In this document: positions 5,625 through 5,718 of the stretch, one piece after another
How positions within the stretch are numbered: position 1 is the stretch's first letter
Layout of the letters: every line of letters begins with the position of its first letter
DNA from: DP-19 sp041488235
Lineage (GTDB): Bacteria > Desulfobacterota > Binatia > UTPRO1
DNA: 5,718 nt
Direction of reading: 5' to 3'
NCBI GenBank assembly: GCA_041488235.1
Contig: JBGPOW010000271.1
Span: 1-5,718, forward strand
Position numbers and translations under genes: made by a program
Notes under the pieces: generated by a model
Database searches by the model: none
Told to the model about the DNA's origin: nothing
Seen by the model: the letters and a program-made list of their open reading frames with translations, nothing else

Positions 5625-5718
5625 ATGACGTTGTTGGCGGTCGTTGAATCCTCGCTCACGGGGAATGCCGCTGGCGCGTGGTCGATCGCCGAATCAGGCG
5701 ACGAGCCGGCGCGATTGC
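5625..5718 (+). CDS. N-terminal fragment of an unidentified protein, possibly ATP-grasp
   Basis: The frame from ATG 5625 is open to the window edge (31 codons, no stop), with about three quarters of codons ending in G or C. It follows a good promoter by ten bases. The first residues form a hydrophobic strand (L-L-A-V-V) followed by E8-S-S and T12-G13, then what looks like a helix. This faintly resembles the opening of some ATP-grasp ligases (strand, E-S-N/S, T-G), but 31 residues cannot prove it. No Shine-Dalgarno precedes the ATG. That a gene starts here is moderately likely; its function is a guess. Confidence 0.5.
   Translation, partial: MTLLAVVESSLTGNAAGAWSIAESGDEPARL

Noticed and set aside
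5396..5659. Minus-strand open frame across the coaE end and the intergenic region
   Set aside because: It overlaps coaE and the promoter, is rich in Arg and Ala, and shows no recognisable motif.
1..5718. CRISPR arrays, insertion sequences, tRNA or rRNA genes, phage or defence genes
   Set aside because: No regularly spaced repeats, transposase motifs, terminal inverted repeats, tRNA-like folds or defence domains were seen on either strand.

Overview
The window is high-GC bacterial DNA (roughly 70% G+C by eye). Its genes have a strong G/C third-position bias, several GTG starts and short gene overlaps. A bacterial-type lipoprotein signal, a bacterial CoaE and a membrane glycosyltransferase next to a PIG-L deacetylase suggest a high-GC Gram-negative or related lineage, such as a deltaproteobacterial, Binatota-like or acidobacterial group. 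The sequence alone does not fix the taxon.

Region 1 (about 46-2933, + strand) is a two-gene cell-surface glycan module. A multi-pass GT-C (PMT/ArnT-like, GT39-type) glycosyltransferase overlaps by 16 nt a PIG-L/LmbE-type zinc deacetylase with a C-terminal extension. The first gene may itself overlap an upstream gene that ends just inside the window, so the operon probably begins outside. The two proteins plausibly work on the same lipid-linked or surface glycan: sugar transfer from a polyprenyl carrier, and removal of an acetyl group from an N-acetylated sugar.

Region 2 (2934-3421) holds one small minus-strand gene, convergent with the deacetylase and divergent from the next gene. It encodes an 87-residue acidic helical protein that I do not recognise. 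Inverted repeats sit at the convergent junction. The divergent gap of about 207 nt carries a good sigma70-like promoter for the + strand.

Region 3 (3422-5478, + strand) is a two-gene operon. A lipoprotein metal-dependent amidohydrolase (imidazolonepropionase/prolidase-like) is joined by a GTGA overlap to coaE, dephospho-CoA kinase, the last step of coenzyme A synthesis. The pairing is probably positional rather than functional.

Region 4 (5479-5718) is a small hairpin after coaE, a less GC-rich stretch, another sigma70-like promoter with a perfect 14-bp palindrome in its spacer, and the first 31 codons of a gene that runs off the window. Its N-terminus faintly resembles ATP-grasp enzymes. Both promoters place the -10 box only 10-13 nt before an ATG with no Shine-Dalgarno sequence, a layout expected for leaderless or near-leaderless mRNAs.

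I found no RNA genes, CRISPR arrays, insertion sequences or phage genes. No clearly new system is evident. The most notable points are the leaderless-type starts, the glycosyltransferase-deacetylase pair and the unrecognised small gene.
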